Shown one piece after another: positions 27,944 through 37,422 of a DNA stretch of 64,000 nt. The stretch spans positions 1 through 64,000 of the forward strand of contig JAKSLG010000001.1 in NCBI GenBank assembly GCA_024401295.1, written 5' to 3'. Every line of letters begins with the position of its first letter. Position 1 is the first letter of the stretch. A model generated the notes under the pieces. That model was given only the letters and a program-made list of their open reading frames with translations. It made no database searches and was not told the DNA's origin. The DNA comes from Bacteroidales bacterium. GTDB taxonomy: Bacteria > Bacteroidota > Bacteroidia > Bacteroidales > Marinilabiliaceae. Both the position numbers and the translations under genes were made by a program.

Positions 27944-30900
27944 ATGAATATCAATTCTATAAGAAGAGTATTGGCATTGGCGATTGTCGTCATGGCCTTC
28001 TGTTTGACGTCATTGGCCCAGACATTCAATCTCTCGAAATATACCAACGTGTCTTCTGGCTTGCCTAACAACTATGTCTATAGCCTTGTTCAGGACCAGA
28101 ACGGATTTATTTGGATTGGTCTTTCCGAAGGCTTGTCGAAGTACGACGGAAACAAGTTTACAAACTATACGAAGCGAGATTCGCTCGCCGACAACTATGT
28201 CAGTTCGATGCTCATTGACACCGACGGACGTTTGTGGTGTGGTCATGGTAATGGTAATTTTTCTGTTCATCACAATGGCCGTTTCCGCAAGGTCATGGTT
28301 CCGGATGTCGCATCGCCAATCAAGGATATGTGTCTTGATGACAAAGGCAATGTATGGGCCATTGAGCAGAATAAGGGTATCATCAAGATTGATCCGACAT
28401 TTGCTGTGACGACATATTTCGATCGTGAGAAATTCGGCCGACGTATCTACTATTCCATCCGTGCGGTCAATGCGATGACATTGCTTGTCGGTACATCTGA
28501 TGGCGTTATGATTGTCAAATTGAATACCGATGGAAGTGTTGACGATCCAGAGGATGTCGCAGATCTGCCTTCGTCGGGTGTCAACTGTATCACAACGACT
28601 TATGATGGTCGTGAGTATCTTGTCGGCACAGAAGACGGTGAGGTCTATCGATATTCCATTGCTGCAGGTGCACGTAAGATTGAGAAGTGCACGGATTCAT
28701 GTTCTGAAAGCAATTCGGTGTTTGACATACGTTCGCTTTATGAGACAGAAAACGGCGATATCTACATTGGTACATGGGGTAGCGGCTTGAAAGAGTGGAA
28801 GTTTTCTGCAGAAAGAAATCAGTATGTCGAGGGAATTACCTTGAAGGAAGATAATGGCTTGGGCAGCGATTTTGTTACTGACATTATTTTCGACCGCGAA
28901 GGTATCTTCTGGTTTGCAACTTACGGTGGAGGTGCGGTTGCATGGATTAACAACTACTTTGCGCAGTACGATTTGAACAATATCGGTTTTATGCGCAATA
29001 AGATCGTTTCTTCAACTGTTGATGAAAATTCGTTGTGGATGGGCCTCGATGCCGGACTTATCCGAATGGACAAGCAGTGTATGGAAGATTTCGACTATTT
29101 TGATGCGTCTTCGGGTCTGCCTATGGATGTTTCAATTTCTTCCATCTGCTTTGATAAGAAACGTGGTGTTCAGTATGTCGGTACAACGATGGGTGGTATC
29201 TACCGCCGCAGCAAGGAATCGCGTAATTTCAAGAAAATTGAATATAGCCAGTCGTCGCGTACGAGCGAGATGATCAACGGCATGGCAATTTATGAGAGTA
29301 ACTTGTATATTGCCAGTCAGGGCGGATTCATAACCTATGATGTCGTAACAGGCGATAGCCGTTGCTATACGACAATGGATGGTCTGCCACATAACAACAT
29401 AAACTTTGTCTATGTTGACAATGACGGTGCTGTGTGGATGGGTCCTAAGGACAGCGGCATAACGCAGTTTACCGAAGAAGGTTTTGATGTGCATCGTATT
29501 TCGGAAGATGTGCGTATCGATGTTGCCGGTATGGCTATCGATGATCGCGACCGTTCATGGCTTGCAACTGTCAGCAATGGTATCTTCTGTTTGAGCAACG
29601 ACTCTGTTGTGCCTATCACGGTTGCCGACGGTCTTGTAAAGAACTATTGCTATGGCATTGCATCGGACGGCAATGGCCGAATGTGGGTCTGCCATCAGCC
29701 GGGTTTGAGTAGCATTGATCTCAGCAATGGCGTTATTCGTGCATTCAACGTGTCGAACGGTGTAGGTCAGGAATTCAGCAATGTCTATGCCGATGAGTCT
29801 GGCGACCTGTGGTTCACGTCATCGACTGGCGTTGTTCACTATATTTCGCAATATGACAAGCGAAATCTTGTTGCGCCGATAATCAATTTGACAAGAGTCT
29901 CTATTTCGGGTAAGCGTCATGAGATTGACGAGCCTATTGATCTTCCATATCCTTATGATGGCAATGTTGCAAAATTCGAGTTTGACTTCATCGGCATCAG
30001 CATGAAGGACCCTTTGAATGTGCGCTATGAATATTGGCTTCAGGTCGAAGGTAATGAGGTTGAGCGATGGATGCCTCTTGGCACTCAGAATCATAAGGAG
30101 TTTGACTTCTTGCCAGACGGCAACTATGTGCTTCATGTTCGTGCATTCAACAGCGATGGTATGGTCTGTGCACGACCACTCGAGATACCAATTCACATAA
30201 GTGCGCCATTCTGGAAGTCGGTTTTCTTCCCGATCGTATTGCTCATAATCGTCATTGTTATTGTCCGCATGGTTACAAGATGGCGTGAAGAGAAGCTCCG
30301 CGAACGTCAGCGTGAACTTGAGGCCGAAGTCAATCGTCAGACAATTACTCTGCGTGAACAGAAAGGTGAAATCGAGCGTAAGAACCACGATATCATGGAT
30401 AGTATCAACTATGCGAAGCGTATTCAGACGGCTATCTTGCCACCATCTGACAGCCTTCTCGACTATCCGTTTGCTGAGTCATTCATTTTCTTCGTTCCTC
30501 GCGATGTCGTCAGCGGCGACTTCTATTGGTTTAGCAAATTTGACAATAAGATACTTATCTGTTGTGGCGACTGTACGGGTCATGGCGTGCCAGGTGCGTT
30601 CATGTCGATGATTTGCGCCGCTCTCCTCAACGATGCAACACACAGCGAAGAACTTCGCGATCATCCGGCTAAGTTGCTCGAAGCTCTCGACAAAGAGATT
30701 AAGGCTACGCTCAACAAGAACCAATCTGTTGAAGCCCAGGATGGTATGGATTGCGCGATGGTTTTGATTGATTTCGATACTCTCGAAATGAGTTCGGCTG
30801 CTGCCCGTCGTCCGGTTTATCTGTTCAACAAGGGCAAGTTGAACGAGATACGTGGTGCACGCCGTGGCGTTGGTGAACATCGCAATAGCAATGAATTTGT

Positions 30901-31141
30901 TGAGACTGTTACTCAACTTCGCAAGGGCGATTCAATATATCTGTCGTCGGACGGCTTCGCAAGTCAGTTCGGTGGTGCCGAAAAGATGCCATATTCTGCT
31001 GGCGCGCTCAAGCGTTTCATCGAGCGAAATATTGATGAGCACATGGATGTTCAGAAGAAACTTTTCGAAGAGGAATTCAGAACGTGGATGGGCTCGAATG
31101 AGCAGATTGACGACGTTATCGTGATGGGTATCAGGATATAA
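27944..31141 (+). CDS. Propeller-sensor SpoIIE-family protein phosphatase
   Basis: A 1065-residue membrane sensor phosphatase. A signal peptide (about 1-26, ending LAQ) is followed by two Reg_prop beta-propellers (about 30-660), a Y_Y_Y domain (about 670-755), a membrane segment (about 760-780), a coiled coil (about 785-825) and a C-terminal PP2C/SpoIIE domain. The phosphatase shows SGDFYWF, GDCTGHGVPGAFMS, SSDGFASQFGG and DDVIVMG, the acidic metal-binding set. By analogy with RsbU, RsbP and IcfG it should dephosphorylate an anti-sigma-factor antagonist when the propeller senses a ligand; no such partner is in the window. Its sensor half resembles the HTCS at 987-4985, with a phosphatase in place of the kinase. 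The start at 27944 precedes the signal peptide; ATG 27926 is an alternative. Confidence 0.88.
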   Translation: MNINSIRRVLALAIVVMAFCLTSLAQTFNLSKYTNVSSGLPNNYVYSLVQDQNGFIWIGLSEGLSKYDGNKFTNYTKRDSLADNYVSSMLIDTDGRLWCGHGNGNFSVHHNGRFRKVMVPDVASPIKDMCLDDKGNVWAIEQNKGIIKIDPTFAVTTYFDREKFGRRIYYSIRAVNAMTLLVGTSDGVMIVKLNTDGSVDDPEDVADLPSSGVNCITTTYDGREYLVGTEDGEVYRYSIAAGARKIEKCTDSCSESNSVFDIRSLYETENGDIYIGTWGSGLKEWKFSAERNQYVEGITLKEDNGLGSDFVTDIIFDREGIFWFATYGGGAVAWINNYFAQYDLNNIGFMRNKIVSSTVDENSLWMGLDAGLIRMDKQCMEDFDYFDASSGLPMDVSISSICFDKKRGVQYVGTTMGGIYRRSKESRNFKKIEYSQSSRTSEMINGMAIYESNLYIASQGGFITYDVVTGDSRCYTTMDGLPHNNINFVYVDNDGAVWMGPKDSGITQFTEEGFDVHRISEDVRIDVAGMAIDDRDRSWLATVSNGIFCLSNDSVVPITVADGLVKNYCYGIASDGNGRMWVCHQPGLSSIDLSNGVIRAFNVSNGVGQEFSNVYADESGDLWFTSSTGVVHYISQYDKRNLVAPIINLTRVSISGKRHEIDEPIDLPYPYDGNVAKFEFDFIGISMKDPLNVRYEYWLQVEGNEVERWMPLGTQNHKEFDFLPDGNYVLHVRAFNSDGMVCARPLEIPIHISAPFWKSVFFPIVLLIIVIVIVRMVTRWREEKLRERQRELEAEVNRQTITLREQKGEIERKNHDIMDSINYAKRIQTAILPPSDSLLDYPFAESFIFFVPRDVVSGDFYWFSKFDNKILICCGDCTGHGVPGAFMSMICAALLNDATHSEELRDHPAKLLEALDKEIKATLNKNQSVEAQDGMDCAMVLIDFDTLEMSSAAARRPVYLFNKGKLNEIRGARRGVGEHRNSNEFVETVTQLRKGDSIYLSSDGFASQFGGAEKMPYSAGALKRFIERNIDEHMDVQKKLFEEEFRTWMGSNEQIDDVIVMGIRI

Positions 31142-31168
31142 TCTAACACCTATATACATAATCCAAAA

Positions 31169-32089
31169 ATGGCTTTTTTAGAAGTTTTTGACGTGGTGAA
31201 AGACTATTCGGGTCATCGCGCCCTCGATGGTCTGAGCCTTACTGTCGAACAAGGCTGTGTCTATGGTCTGCTTGGACCAAATGGCGCGGGAAAAACAACA
31301 TTCATACGTATTCTCAACCAGATTACGAAGCCGGATAGTGGCGAAATCATTTTTGATGGCCACAAGCTGTGCAGTGCTGACATCAGGCAGATCGGTTATT
31401 TGCCTGAAGAACGCGGTCTGTACAAGAAAATGAAAGTTGGCGAACAGGCTCTTTTTCTGGCTCAACTGAAAGGCTTGAGCAAGCATGATGCGACAATTCG
31501 GCTAAAGCATTGGTTCGAAAAATTTGGTATTTCTGAATGGTGGAATAAAAAAGTTGAGGAACTTTCGAAAGGCATGCAGCAGAAGGTGCAGTTCATCGTT
31601 ACGGTGCTTCACGAACCCAAATTTCTCATTTTTGACGAGCCTTTCAGCGGTTTCGATCCTGTCAATGCCAATCTTCTCAAAAACGAGATTCTCCAGCTCA
31701 AAAACAATGGCGCAACGGTGATTTTTTCGACACATAACATGTCGTCGGTCGAGGAGGTCTGCGATTCTATCACGCTTATCAACAAATCGAAAAGTGTGCT
31801 TTCAGGAGCTGTTGACGATGTGCGTCAGCGGTTCAAGGACAATCAGTTCAAGGTCCGTTTCCGTGGCGATGCGTCGAACATTATGTCAGCAGATTCGCTT
31901 GTTGATATGTCAGACATCGTTACTGTCGGTCATCAGACAACAGCGGTTGTCAGGCCGAAACATGATATGACTGCCAATGAACTCATTCGATATATGCTCG
32001 AGCGTGTCGAACTGGCCGGATTTGAGGAAATCCTTCCGTCGATGAACGACATTTTCTTGAAGGTAGTGTCATCCTCGTCAAACCAATAA
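31169..32089 (+). CDS. ABC transporter ATP-binding protein (NatA-like)
   Basis: A 306-residue nucleotide-binding subunit. Walker A is GPNGAGKT at 36-43, a Q-loop/lid region contains IGYLPEERGLYKKM, the signature is LSKGMQQKVQ and Walker B is FLIFDEPFSGFD; the H-switch is STHNMSSVEEV. The C-terminal part (about 220-306) is the DUF4162-type tail typical of NatA/drug and sodium exporters. It starts 27 bases after the SpoIIE gene and is followed by its permease after 27 bases. It powers export of an unknown substrate across the inner membrane. Confidence 0.92.
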   Translation: MAFLEVFDVVKDYSGHRALDGLSLTVEQGCVYGLLGPNGAGKTTFIRILNQITKPDSGEIIFDGHKLCSADIRQIGYLPEERGLYKKMKVGEQALFLAQLKGLSKHDATIRLKHWFEKFGISEWWNKKVEELSKGMQQKVQFIVTVLHEPKFLIFDEPFSGFDPVNANLLKNEILQLKNNGATVIFSTHNMSSVEEVCDSITLINKSKSVLSGAVDDVRQRFKDNQFKVRFRGDASNIMSADSLVDMSDIVTVGHQTTAVVRPKHDMTANELIRYMLERVELAGFEEILPSMNDIFLKVVSSSSNQ

Positions 32090-32116
32090 ATTTTACCCAA
32101 CATTATTATTTTGAAT

Positions 32117-33448
32117 ATGAGCAATTTACAACTCATTATAGGACGAGAATACTGGACGCGAGTCAAGAAAAAAAGTTTCATCATAGTTTCGCTCCTTGCG
32201 CCAATTGGCATGGTTGTCCTAATGCTTATGCCTACGCTCATTGCGATGTTTGGATCTTCAGAAGACAATAACATTGCCGTTGTTGATCGCACAGATTGCT
32301 ATTCGCAATATCTCAAGAATACCGATTCGATGCGTTTCTTCTTTTTGCCGTCGGACACTCCGGAAGACTCGCTTCGCAACACTTTTGAGGGGATGGGTTT
32401 TGATGCATATATGTACATCAACGGTAGTCCGGACGTGAAGGATAACATACGCATCTATTCACATACAATCATGACAATGGAGACAGAAATGGCGATACGG
32501 TCATATTTCAACGATGCACTTCGTCAGAAATATCTCAGCGAATATGAAGGCCATTCTTCACAGATTGATTCGCTTTTTGCGCGTGTCAATAGTGCTCACG
32601 CCGAGATAGCATCTGTCAACATTTCAGACAGTGATGTTGACAAGGAAAGCTCTGCTGCAGTCGGCATGATTGTTGCGTCGGTATCGATGTTTCTCATCTA
32701 TATGTTTGTACTTATGAGCGGTTCGATGGTGATGAATAGTGTGATGGATGAGAAAACGAATCGCATTGTGGAAATTATTGTGTCGTCCGTGCGGCCTTTT
32801 GACATGATGATGGGTAAGATTATCGGCATAGCGCTTATGATGCTTACTCAGATAGCCATCTGGGTCGTTCTCAGCCTTGTGATCATGGTTGCTGCGAGTA
32901 TGTTTATCGGACCTCAAGTGGTTGATGTTTCGAGTGTTGCCGGCATGGAGCAATCGCAGGAAGCTTTGGCTCAGGTGACTGATAATGGCGAAATTGCGAA
33001 CTTTTTGCAATATTTCAAGTCAATAAATATCTTTCAGATATTAACTCTTTTCATTGTCTATTTTGTGTGCGGATATCTGCTCTACGCGAGTCTTTTCGCG
33101 TGCATTGGTTCGGTTATCGATTCGCCGCAAGACAGTCAGCAGTTTGTTCTTCCGCTGACGATTCCTATCATTGTGGCACTTTACATCGCCATCTATGCAT
33201 TGCAGAATCCCAGCGGTGACATTGCTTTCTGGGGCTCGCTCTTCCCATTCACGTCGCCAATAGTTATGATGGCTCGTCTGCCGTTTTCGGTACCCGTATG
33301 GCAGATTGTCCTTTCAATTGCAATTCTTATCGCATCGTTTGTCTTCACGATTTGGTTTGCCGGACGAGTCTATCGTGTCGGCATATTGATGTATGGAAAG
33401 AAACCTTCGATGAAGGAGATTATAAAATGGTTCCGCCAATCGGATTAA
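32117..33448 (+). CDS. ABC-2 type transporter permease (NatB-like)
   Basis: A 443-residue membrane subunit. A first membrane helix (about 22-44) is followed by a large extracytoplasmic domain (about 50-175) and then five to six helices (about 185-425). The marker stretch VMDEKTNRIVEIIVSSVRPFDMMMGKIIGI (about 205-234) is the NatB/YhaP-type ABC-2 signature. ATG 32117 is chosen over TTG 32111. It pairs with the ATP-binding protein upstream. Its stop codon shares the tetranucleotide TTAA with the stop of the convergent gene, so the two genes overlap by 4 bases. Confidence 0.9.
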   Translation: MSNLQLIIGREYWTRVKKKSFIIVSLLAPIGMVVLMLMPTLIAMFGSSEDNNIAVVDRTDCYSQYLKNTDSMRFFFLPSDTPEDSLRNTFEGMGFDAYMYINGSPDVKDNIRIYSHTIMTMETEMAIRSYFNDALRQKYLSEYEGHSSQIDSLFARVNSAHAEIASVNISDSDVDKESSAAVGMIVASVSMFLIYMFVLMSGSMVMNSVMDEKTNRIVEIIVSSVRPFDMMMGKIIGIALMMLTQIAIWVVLSLVIMVAASMFIGPQVVDVSSVAGMEQSQEALAQVTDNGEIANFLQYFKSINIFQILTLFIVYFVCGYLLYASLFACIGSVIDSPQDSQQFVLPLTIPIIVALYIAIYALQNPSGDIAFWGSLFPFTSPIVMMARLPFSVPVWQIVLSIAILIASFVFTIWFAGRVYRVGILMYGKKPSMKEIIKWFRQSD

Positions 33449-33993
33449 TGGCCTAACTCGCTGTTGATCTTGTCGATGACGTCTCTTGTTTCGATGCCTT
33501 TCTCAACAATCCAATTTGCAAAAGGCTCGACGCTTTTATTACATTCGTCAATGATGGTTATGCTGAGTTGGCTGTTTCGTGCAAGCGAAAACTGTTTCTC
33601 AAGTGTCTGGCATAAAGCGGCATAGTCATCGCCTCTGACGCTGACGATGCTCGTGCTTTTTGCACCTTTGTTGGTATTCAGCATCTTGATTATGCTTGCA
33701 TTGGACTGCTCAAGTCCGTTGTTGAGCGCGATGATTGAAAGTGGCAATCGTTTTTGCTGATTTATGCTGATTGCTTCCCATATCCAGCCAGTGTGAAGAG
33801 ATTCTGTTGTGCAGACGACAATATTGCTGCCATCGGATTGCGACATCTCGACAGCCTCTGCAATGTTGTCCGTCCTGATGTCGTTGGCATTGCAGAAACG
33901 ATCTGAGACGACACTGTAGATGTCACCCTTCTCGCATGCTTTGCGATAGTCAGAACGAATCTGGCTTTTGAACTCTTCAAGGCTGATTCTCAT
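33445..33993 (-). CDS. Miniature E1-alpha-like (thiamine-dehydrogenase-fold) protein
   Basis: A 182-residue cytosolic protein without an assigned function. Its middle aligns by eye with the alpha part of 2-oxo-acid dehydrogenase E1: GWIWEAI, then LPLSIIALNNG (compare GYVYEAI and LPVIFVLQDNG in Bacteroidetes E1), then VRGDDYAALCQTLEK and a C-terminal VEKGIETRDVIDKI helix. The glycine-aspartate-glycine start of the thiamine diphosphate motif is replaced by TTES, and the N-terminal half of E1-alpha is missing, so catalysis is unlikely. The relation is inferred from pattern, not from a search. ATG 33993 is chosen over TTG 34011 and lies 4 bases after the NUDIX stop; the operon with hisB and the NUDIX gene is tight. 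Confidence 0.6.
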   Translation of the reverse strand: MRISLEEFKSQIRSDYRKACEKGDIYSVVSDRFCNANDIRTDNIAEAVEMSQSDGSNIVVCTTESLHTGWIWEAISINQQKRLPLSIIALNNGLEQSNASIIKMLNTNKGAKSTSIVSVRGDDYAALCQTLEKQFSLARNSQLSITIIDECNKSVEPFANWIVEKGIETRDVIDKINSELGH

Positions 33994-33997
33994 GATG

Positions 33998-34474
33998 TTA
34001 TGCTGTTTCAAAAATCTCGCGGAGCGATGTATATGTTTTGTCAGCCAATGATCTGAAAACCGCCTTGCTCACCCATTTTGCACCAACAATATCTTCTTCG
34101 GTTTGTGGTGTGAGGTTCGGACAGCCATCCACTTTCATCTTGTACCAGTGTGTGCACTTAAGCACCTTGCTTCCGTTAAGTTCATATATATGATATGAAC
34201 ATGGAAGTGCACAGCTTATCGACACATTGGTTAATCCGGTTTCTTCGCCGACTTCGCGAATGGCGTTTTGTTCATTGGTTTCGCCGGCTTCTTTTTTGCC
34301 TTTGGGAAGGTCAATGTAGCCACGTCTGTCGATGACCAGATATTCACCATTGGCGTTTTCTATCAATCCGCCAGCGGCTTCAATAAGCCTGAATTGCTTG
34401 CAGAATTCGTTGAATGCCAATTCGTTGTCGAATGTGTGGCATTTGTCGCCATCAAAGATTTTAGTCATCGTCAT
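33998..34474 (-). CDS. NUDIX hydrolase
   Basis: A 158-residue pyrophosphohydrolase. The NUDIX box is complete at about residues 59-81: GKKEAGE, then seven residues, then REVGEETGL, giving G-x5-E-x7-R-E-x2-E-E-x-G-hydrophobic. It cleaves nucleoside diphosphates linked to another moiety; the substrate is not evident. RGYIDLPKGK just before the box is typical of MutT/Ap4A-like members. The ATG at 34474 lies 7 bases after the hisB stop; a longer frame to 34579 would sit inside hisB and is rejected. The mini E1-like gene follows after 4 bases. Confidence 0.9.
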   Translation of the reverse strand: MTMTKIFDGDKCHTFDNELAFNEFCKQFRLIEAAGGLIENANGEYLVIDRRGYIDLPKGKKEAGETNEQNAIREVGEETGLTNVSISCALPCSYHIYELNGSKVLKCTHWYKMKVDGCPNLTPQTEEDIVGAKWVSKAVFRSLADKTYTSLREIFETA

Positions 34475-34481
34475 CGTGTTT

Positions 34482-35588
34482 TTATAACATTCCTTTTGTC
34501 GAAGGAAGTTCGTATTTATATATATCGCGCTTGACGGCCATCTTGATGCTCTTTGCAAGTGCTTTGAAGATGCCCTCAATTTTGTGATGTTCGTTTTCGC
34601 CTTCAGCCTTTATGTTGAGGTTCATGCGAGCTGCATCGCTGAGGCTCTTGAAGAAGTGGAGGAACATCTCAGTTGGCATATCGCCAATTTTTTCGCGTGT
34701 GAATTTTGCATCATAGACAAGCCATGGACGGCCGCCGAAGTCAAGTGCGACCTGGCACAGGCAATCGTCCATTGGAAGGCAGAAGCCGTAGCGTTCGATG
34801 CCTCGTTTGTTGCCAAGTGCCTTGAGGATAGCTTCGCCGAGGGCAATGGCCGTGTCTTCGATTGTGTGGTGTTCGTCAACGTGCAAATCGCCCTTGACGC
34901 GAATATCGAGGTCTGATCCAGAATGTTTGCCGATTTGTTCGAGCATGTGGTCAAAGAATCCTAATCCGGTCGAAATGTTGCATTTGCCTGTTCCATCGAG
35001 GTTTATGCATACGTAGATGTCGGTCTCTTTTGTCGTTCGCTGTACGGTTGCGATGCGTTCGCCGGCAAAGAGTATTTCGCAAATTGAATTCCAGTCTTTG
35101 CAACGGCGGCAATTGTCGATGCCTACGGGTGCATCTTCGTTTGAGAGCATAAGCCCTTTGCAGCCAAGATTCTTTGCCAGCTGCATGTCGCTCATGCGGT
35201 CACCTATGACATACGAATTTTCAAGGTCATAGTCGCCATTCATATATTTTCCCAAAAGTCCCGTGCCTGGCTTACGTGTTGGCAGATTGTCTTTTGGATA
35301 TGATTTGTCAATCAGAATATCGTCAAACGTAACACCTTCGCTTTCAAAAATCTGCAGCATTTTGTTGTTCACCGTATCGAAATTCTCTTGCGGATATGCT
35401 GCTGTGCCAAGTCCGTCCTGGTTAGTCACGATGACAAGCTCAAAGTCAAGGTTCTTTTTGATGAAATAGAGATTGCGTATCACGCCAGAAAGAAATTCAA
35501 GCTGATCAAGATTGTCAACCTGCTCTGTGACTGGTGGTTCCACGATGAGCGTTCCGTCGCGATCGATGAAGAGTGCACGTTTTTTCAT
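34482..35588 (-). CDS. hisB: Bifunctional histidinol-phosphatase / imidazoleglycerol-phosphate dehydratase
   Basis: A 368-residue two-domain enzyme of histidine biosynthesis. The N-terminal HAD phosphatase (about 1-165) has FIDRDGTL with D9 and D11, VTNQDGLG, and a zinc-binding loop near CRRCKDW. The C-terminal dehydratase (about 180-368) has [29 protein letters not shown] and [15 protein letters not shown], the metal-binding histidine motifs of IGPD. It catalyses steps 6 and 8 of the pathway. Unlike many relatives it is not next to hisG, hisD and hisC but leads an operon with a NUDIX hydrolase and an E1-like protein. A -7 box lies 27 bases upstream. Confidence 0.96.
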   Translation of the reverse strand: MKKRALFIDRDGTLIVEPPVTEQVDNLDQLEFLSGVIRNLYFIKKNLDFELVIVTNQDGLGTAAYPQENFDTVNNKMLQIFESEGVTFDDILIDKSYPKDNLPTRKPGTGLLGKYMNGDYDLENSYVIGDRMSDMQLAKNLGCKGLMLSNEDAPVGIDNCRRCKDWNSICEILFAGERIATVQRTTKETDIYVCINLDGTGKCNISTGLGFFDHMLEQIGKHSGSDLDIRVKGDLHVDEHHTIEDTAIALGEAILKALGNKRGIERYGFCLPMDDCLCQVALDFGGRPWLVYDAKFTREKIGDMPTEMFLHFFKSLSDAARMNLNIKAEGENEHHKIEGIFKALAKSIKMAVKRDIYKYELPSTKGML

Positions 35589-35614
35589 GTCTGTCTAAAA
35601 TGTTTTTGCAAACG

Positions 35615-35622
35615 CAAAGATA
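35615..35622 (-). promoter_or_regulatory. -7 box of the hisB operon
   Basis: Read on the minus strand, TATCTTTG matches TAnnTTTG. Its -33 region falls in the U-tract of the asnS terminator, so the terminator and promoter are packed end to end. Confidence 0.55.
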
Positions 35623-35631
35623 GCAATAAAT

Positions 35632-35665
35632 AAAAAAAAGACAGAGACGAATCTTCGCCCCTGTC
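35632..35665 (-). terminator. asnS terminator
   Basis: On the minus strand a 12-base-pair stem (two G-U pairs) spans 35665 to 35640 with a two-base apex and is followed by eight U residues at 35639-35632. It starts 24 bases after the asnS stop. Confidence 0.85.
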
Positions 35666-35689
35666 CATAATTGTGATAATTTCTATTCG

Positions 35690-37087
35690 TTAGAAATCTG
35701 CATGACCCGGAGTACGTGGGAAAGGAATGACATCGCGGATGTTGCCCATGCCTGTCACAAAGAGGAGCAGACGCTCGAATCCGAGACCAAAACCTGCGTG
35801 AGGGCATGAACCATAGCGGCGTGTATCAAGATACCACCACATGTCCTTCATCGGAATGTCAAGTTCTTCGATGCGGCCCATGAGCTTCTCATAGCTCTCT
35901 TCACGAACCGAACCACCGATAATCTCACCAATCTGTGGGAAGAGTACGTCAGTGCCCTGAACAGTCTTGTTGTCCTCGTTCATCTTCATGTAGAACGCCT
36001 TGATCTCTTTTGGATAGTCTGTAAGGATCACAGGCTTCTTGAAATGATGCTCAACGAGGTAGCGTTCATGCTCGGAAGCAAGGTCGCAACCCCAATAAAC
36101 AGGGAACTCGAACTTGTGGCCATTCTTCACGGCCTCTTCCAAAATCTTGATGCCTTCCGTATATGGCAGACGTTCGAACTCGATGCCTACAACCGACTTC
36201 AGACGTTCGATGAGGCCCTTGTCAATCATCTTGTTGAGGAACTGAAGATCTTCTTGGCAGTTATCAAGTGCCCACTGAACGCAGAACTTGATGAACTCTT
36301 CTTCGAGATCCATGAGGTCCTGCTTGTCATAGAAGCAAACCTCAGGCTCAATCATCCAGAATTCTGCCAAGTGACGTGGCGTATTTGAATTCTCTGCACG
36401 GAATGTAGGACCAAATGTATAGATGGCGCCCAGACCGGTTGCACCGAGCTCACCCTCGAGCTGACCCGACACCGTAAGGCTTGTTGTCTTACCAAAGAAG
36501 TCATCGTCATAGATGATGCTGCCGTTCTCGTCCTTCTTCAAATCATAAAGATTCTTCGTTGTCACCTGGAACATCTGACCAGCACCCTCGCAGTCGCTTG
36601 CAGTGATCAGTGGAGTGTGGAAATAGAAGAAACCCTTCTGGTGGAAGAAAGTATGAATTGCATAAGCCATCTGGTGACGAATGCGGAAAATTGCGCCAAA
36701 TGTATTTGTGCGTGGACGCAAGTGAGCAACCTCACGAAGGAACTCCCATGAAGCACCCTTCTTCTGAAGAGGATATGTCGCAGCATCGCAATCGCCAAGA
36801 ATCTCAATCTCCTTTGCCTGAACTTCAACGCTCTGCTGACCGCCCTGGCTCTCAACCAACAGACCGACAACGCTGAGGCATGCGCCTGTCGTTATTCTCT
36901 TGAGCGTGTCTGCATCAAATTTATCAACGTCAACAACAATCTGAACATTATTGATCGTAGAACCGTCGTTGAGGGCAACGAAACTTACCTGTTTGCTATC
37001 GCGGCGGGTGCGGACCCAACCTTTTACCAAAACATCTTGCCCTGGCTGTGTGCTTTTGAGCAAGTCAATAATTTTGATTCGGCGCAT
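35690..37087 (-). CDS. asnS: Asparaginyl-tRNA synthetase
   Basis: A 465-residue class IIb aminoacyl-tRNA synthetase. The N-terminal OB-fold anticodon-binding domain (about 1-115) contains [14 protein letters not shown]. The catalytic domain has motif 2-like [21 protein letters not shown] and motif 3 [12 protein letters not shown]. These, with the AsnRS-specific [10 protein letters not shown] stretch, distinguish it from aspartyl-tRNA synthetase. The ATG at 37087 ([10 protein letters not shown]) is preferred over a longer frame to 37129 because a -7 box lies at 37127-37134. Monocistronic, with a terminator at 35632-35665. Confidence 0.96.
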   Translation of the reverse strand: MRRIKIIDLLKSTQPGQDVLVKGWVRTRRDSKQVSFVALNDGSTINNVQIVVDVDKFDADTLKRITTGACLSVVGLLVESQGGQQSVEVQAKEIEILGDCDAATYPLQKKGASWEFLREVAHLRPRTNTFGAIFRIRHQMAYAIHTFFHQKGFFYFHTPLITASDCEGAGQMFQVTTKNLYDLKKDENGSIIYDDDFFGKTTSLTVSGQLEGELGATGLGAIYTFGPTFRAENSNTPRHLAEFWMIEPEVCFYDKQDLMDLEEEFIKFCVQWALDNCQEDLQFLNKMIDKGLIERLKSVVGIEFERLPYTEGIKILEEAVKNGHKFEFPVYWGCDLASEHERYLVEHHFKKPVILTDYPKEIKAFYMKMNEDNKTVQGTDVLFPQIGEIIGGSVREESYEKLMGRIEELDIPMKDMWWYLDTRRYGSCPHAGFGLGFERLLLFVTGMGNIRDVIPFPRTPGHADF

Positions 37088-37126
37088 ATCTTTTCTTTTT
37101 TTGTTTTTCAAATTTCTATACTTCTG

Positions 37127-37134
37127 CAAAGGTA
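37127..37134 (-). promoter_or_regulatory. -7 box of asnS
   Basis: Read on the minus strand, TACCTTTG matches TAnnTTTG and lies 39 bases upstream of the ATG at 37087. The TTTTTTG run upstream is only 12 bases away, closer than the usual -33 spacing. Confidence 0.55.
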
Positions 37135-37394
37135 ATCAATAGTTGGCAAAAAACTATAAATGATAAGCCTAAATAACGTTTATTATTTCAAAATATCACA
37201 GTTATTTGTTGCGGATTGTCAATTTGAAATTATTTCGTGGCAAAATATGTCATTTTTTCACCAGATGATGCTTTTGCTCATTCCTTCGGCAAGGCTTTGG
37301 TAACCCTTCGGCGGAGTTTACTGATTTTAAATAACGAAGAAGATGACCTAAACTGTATATTTTCATCGGGCAGCAAAGCTGTGGCTAACTTCAA

Positions 37395-37422
37395 AAAAGA
37401 GCACCCTTTCGAGTGCTCTTTT
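37395..37422. terminator. Bidirectional hairpin terminator
   Basis: A perfect 10-base-pair stem (AAAAGAGCAC / GTGCTCTTTT) with an 8-base loop; A-rich before and T-rich after, so it works on either strand. On the minus strand it could end transcripts from the lipoprotein at 37616; on the plus strand no clear gene precedes it. Confidence 0.75.
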
